64,000 nucleotides of DNA from Phytophthora colocasiae (taxonomy: Eukaryota; Oomycota; Peronosporomycetes; Peronosporales; Peronosporaceae), in NCBI GenBank assembly GCA_018806915.1, contig JAGKQI010000020.1:124001-188000 (forward strand). The letters are read 5' to 3'. Shown in pieces: positions 63,564-64,000 of the stretch. The notes under the pieces were generated by a model, which was not told where the DNA came from, made no database searches, and saw only the letters and a program-made list of their open reading frames with translations. The number at the start of each line of letters is the position of its first letter. Position 1 is the stretch's first letter. The position numbers were made by a program, and so were the translations under genes.

Positions 63564-64000
63564 TTATAGCTTAAGCCATGCTGGTTTCTTGCCAGTCTTA
63601 GCCTCTGCGGCAGGCGCTGACTGTGCTGGCCCTGCACGTGGCCCAGGCCCTGTAGCAGAGGGCGGAGGGTTTTCTGCGCGAAAAACACGAGGCGTTAGCT
63701 TGAAATGAAACCAGGAAGCAGACTTAGTTAGCACTTACCAAGGTGCAAAGGTTTTGGGTATGCCGCTTTCTGTAGAGAGTCTACGGTTTCCTTGGATTCG
63801 GCGTGCTCGTTTGCAAGCTAAGCATGCACAAGGGGGGGTGCAGTTAGTTACCTTGATGTGAAGGTTTTAAACGAACGTAGAAACACTCACCAGGTTACTG
63901 CGGAAGTAGAAACCGGCGTTAGCCATTTCGGTTTGAGGTGTCACCGACCACGACAGATACATTAGCGCGGCTGGTACGAGATTCAACTCCGCCAGAGTTT
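63564..64000 (-). CDS. UBX-domain protein of the TUG/ASPSCR1 type, 3' end (partial)
   Basis: Three exons are visible on the minus strand: 63891 to beyond the window edge, 63739-63817 and 63564-63673. They are separated by introns of 73 and 65 bases (GTGAGT...TAG and GTAAGT...CAG), and both joins keep frame. The first visible exon ends a UBX fold (TLAELNLVPAALMYLSW). The last is Pro/Ala-rich and ends KKPAWLKL, like the WLKLP tail of TUG/ASPSCR1 proteins. Members bind the p97/Cdc48 ATPase and regulate its assembly or membrane trafficking. Assignment rests on about 100 residues only, so a different UBX-family member is possible. It converges with the SET gene. Confidence 0.7.

Overview
The window looks like repeat-rich chromosomal DNA of an oomycete of the Phytophthora type. 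The evidence is four different Ty3/Gypsy families with chromodomain-type tails, a Tc1/mariner element, hAT and PIF1-helicase remnants, short introns of 61-76 bp, a GH10 xylanase remnant, and a CCCTAAA-type telomeric repeat caught inside one element. No tRNA, rRNA or CRISPR array was recognised.

Layout. Positions 1-4409 hold the end of an unknown gene, a Gypsy integrase/chromodomain fragment, a decayed PIF1 helicase and scraps. Gypsy-1 (G1, 4410-18100, minus strand, 5-bp target duplication AGGGC) is a 13.7-kb element with gag, a long spacer frame, pol, an ORF antisense to pol and a membrane-protein ORF reaching into its 3' LTR. A 950-bp Tc1/mariner copy (19165-20114) and the C-terminal end of a hAT transposase (20221-21218) follow. 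Gypsy-2 (G2, about 21219-43931, plus strand) sits inside that hAT gene. It carries gag, pol with two RNase H domains and a chromodomain, and a long antisense ORF. That antisense ORF is split by Gypsy-3 (G3, 34826-42741, identical 460-bp LTRs, duplication ATCGC). The hAT middle part resumes at 43932. From 44201 to 52803 lie low-coding sequence, an inverted hAT piece, and Gypsy-4 (G4), whose gag, PR, RT, RNase H and integrase blocks are present but shuffled on alternating strands.

From 52812 to the right edge the DNA is ordinary host sequence: a broken GH10 xylanase, a GIY-YIG-like ORF, an SH3b-like gene with one intron, a partial paralogue sharing a nearly identical 0.68-kb tract with it, SPT4 (three exons), a PHD-SET histone methyltransferase divergent from SPT4 across 127 bp, and the 3' end of a UBX/TUG-like gene (three exons visible).

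The most unusual signal is not a gene. Each Gypsy family is filled, in coding and non-coding DNA alike, with its own short word: GGAACG(C/G)TT in G1, TCTG(G/A)TG(A/T)ACA in G2, GATC in G4, and perfect short hairpins of ever-changing sequence in G3. Three of the families (G1, G2, G3) also carry an ORF antisense to, and converging on, pol. The words mark the antisense ORFs of G1 and G2 as integral parts of their elements. I suggest that the saturating words and the antisense ORFs are two parts of an undescribed feature of these retroelements. All counts were made by eye and the functional reading is inference.
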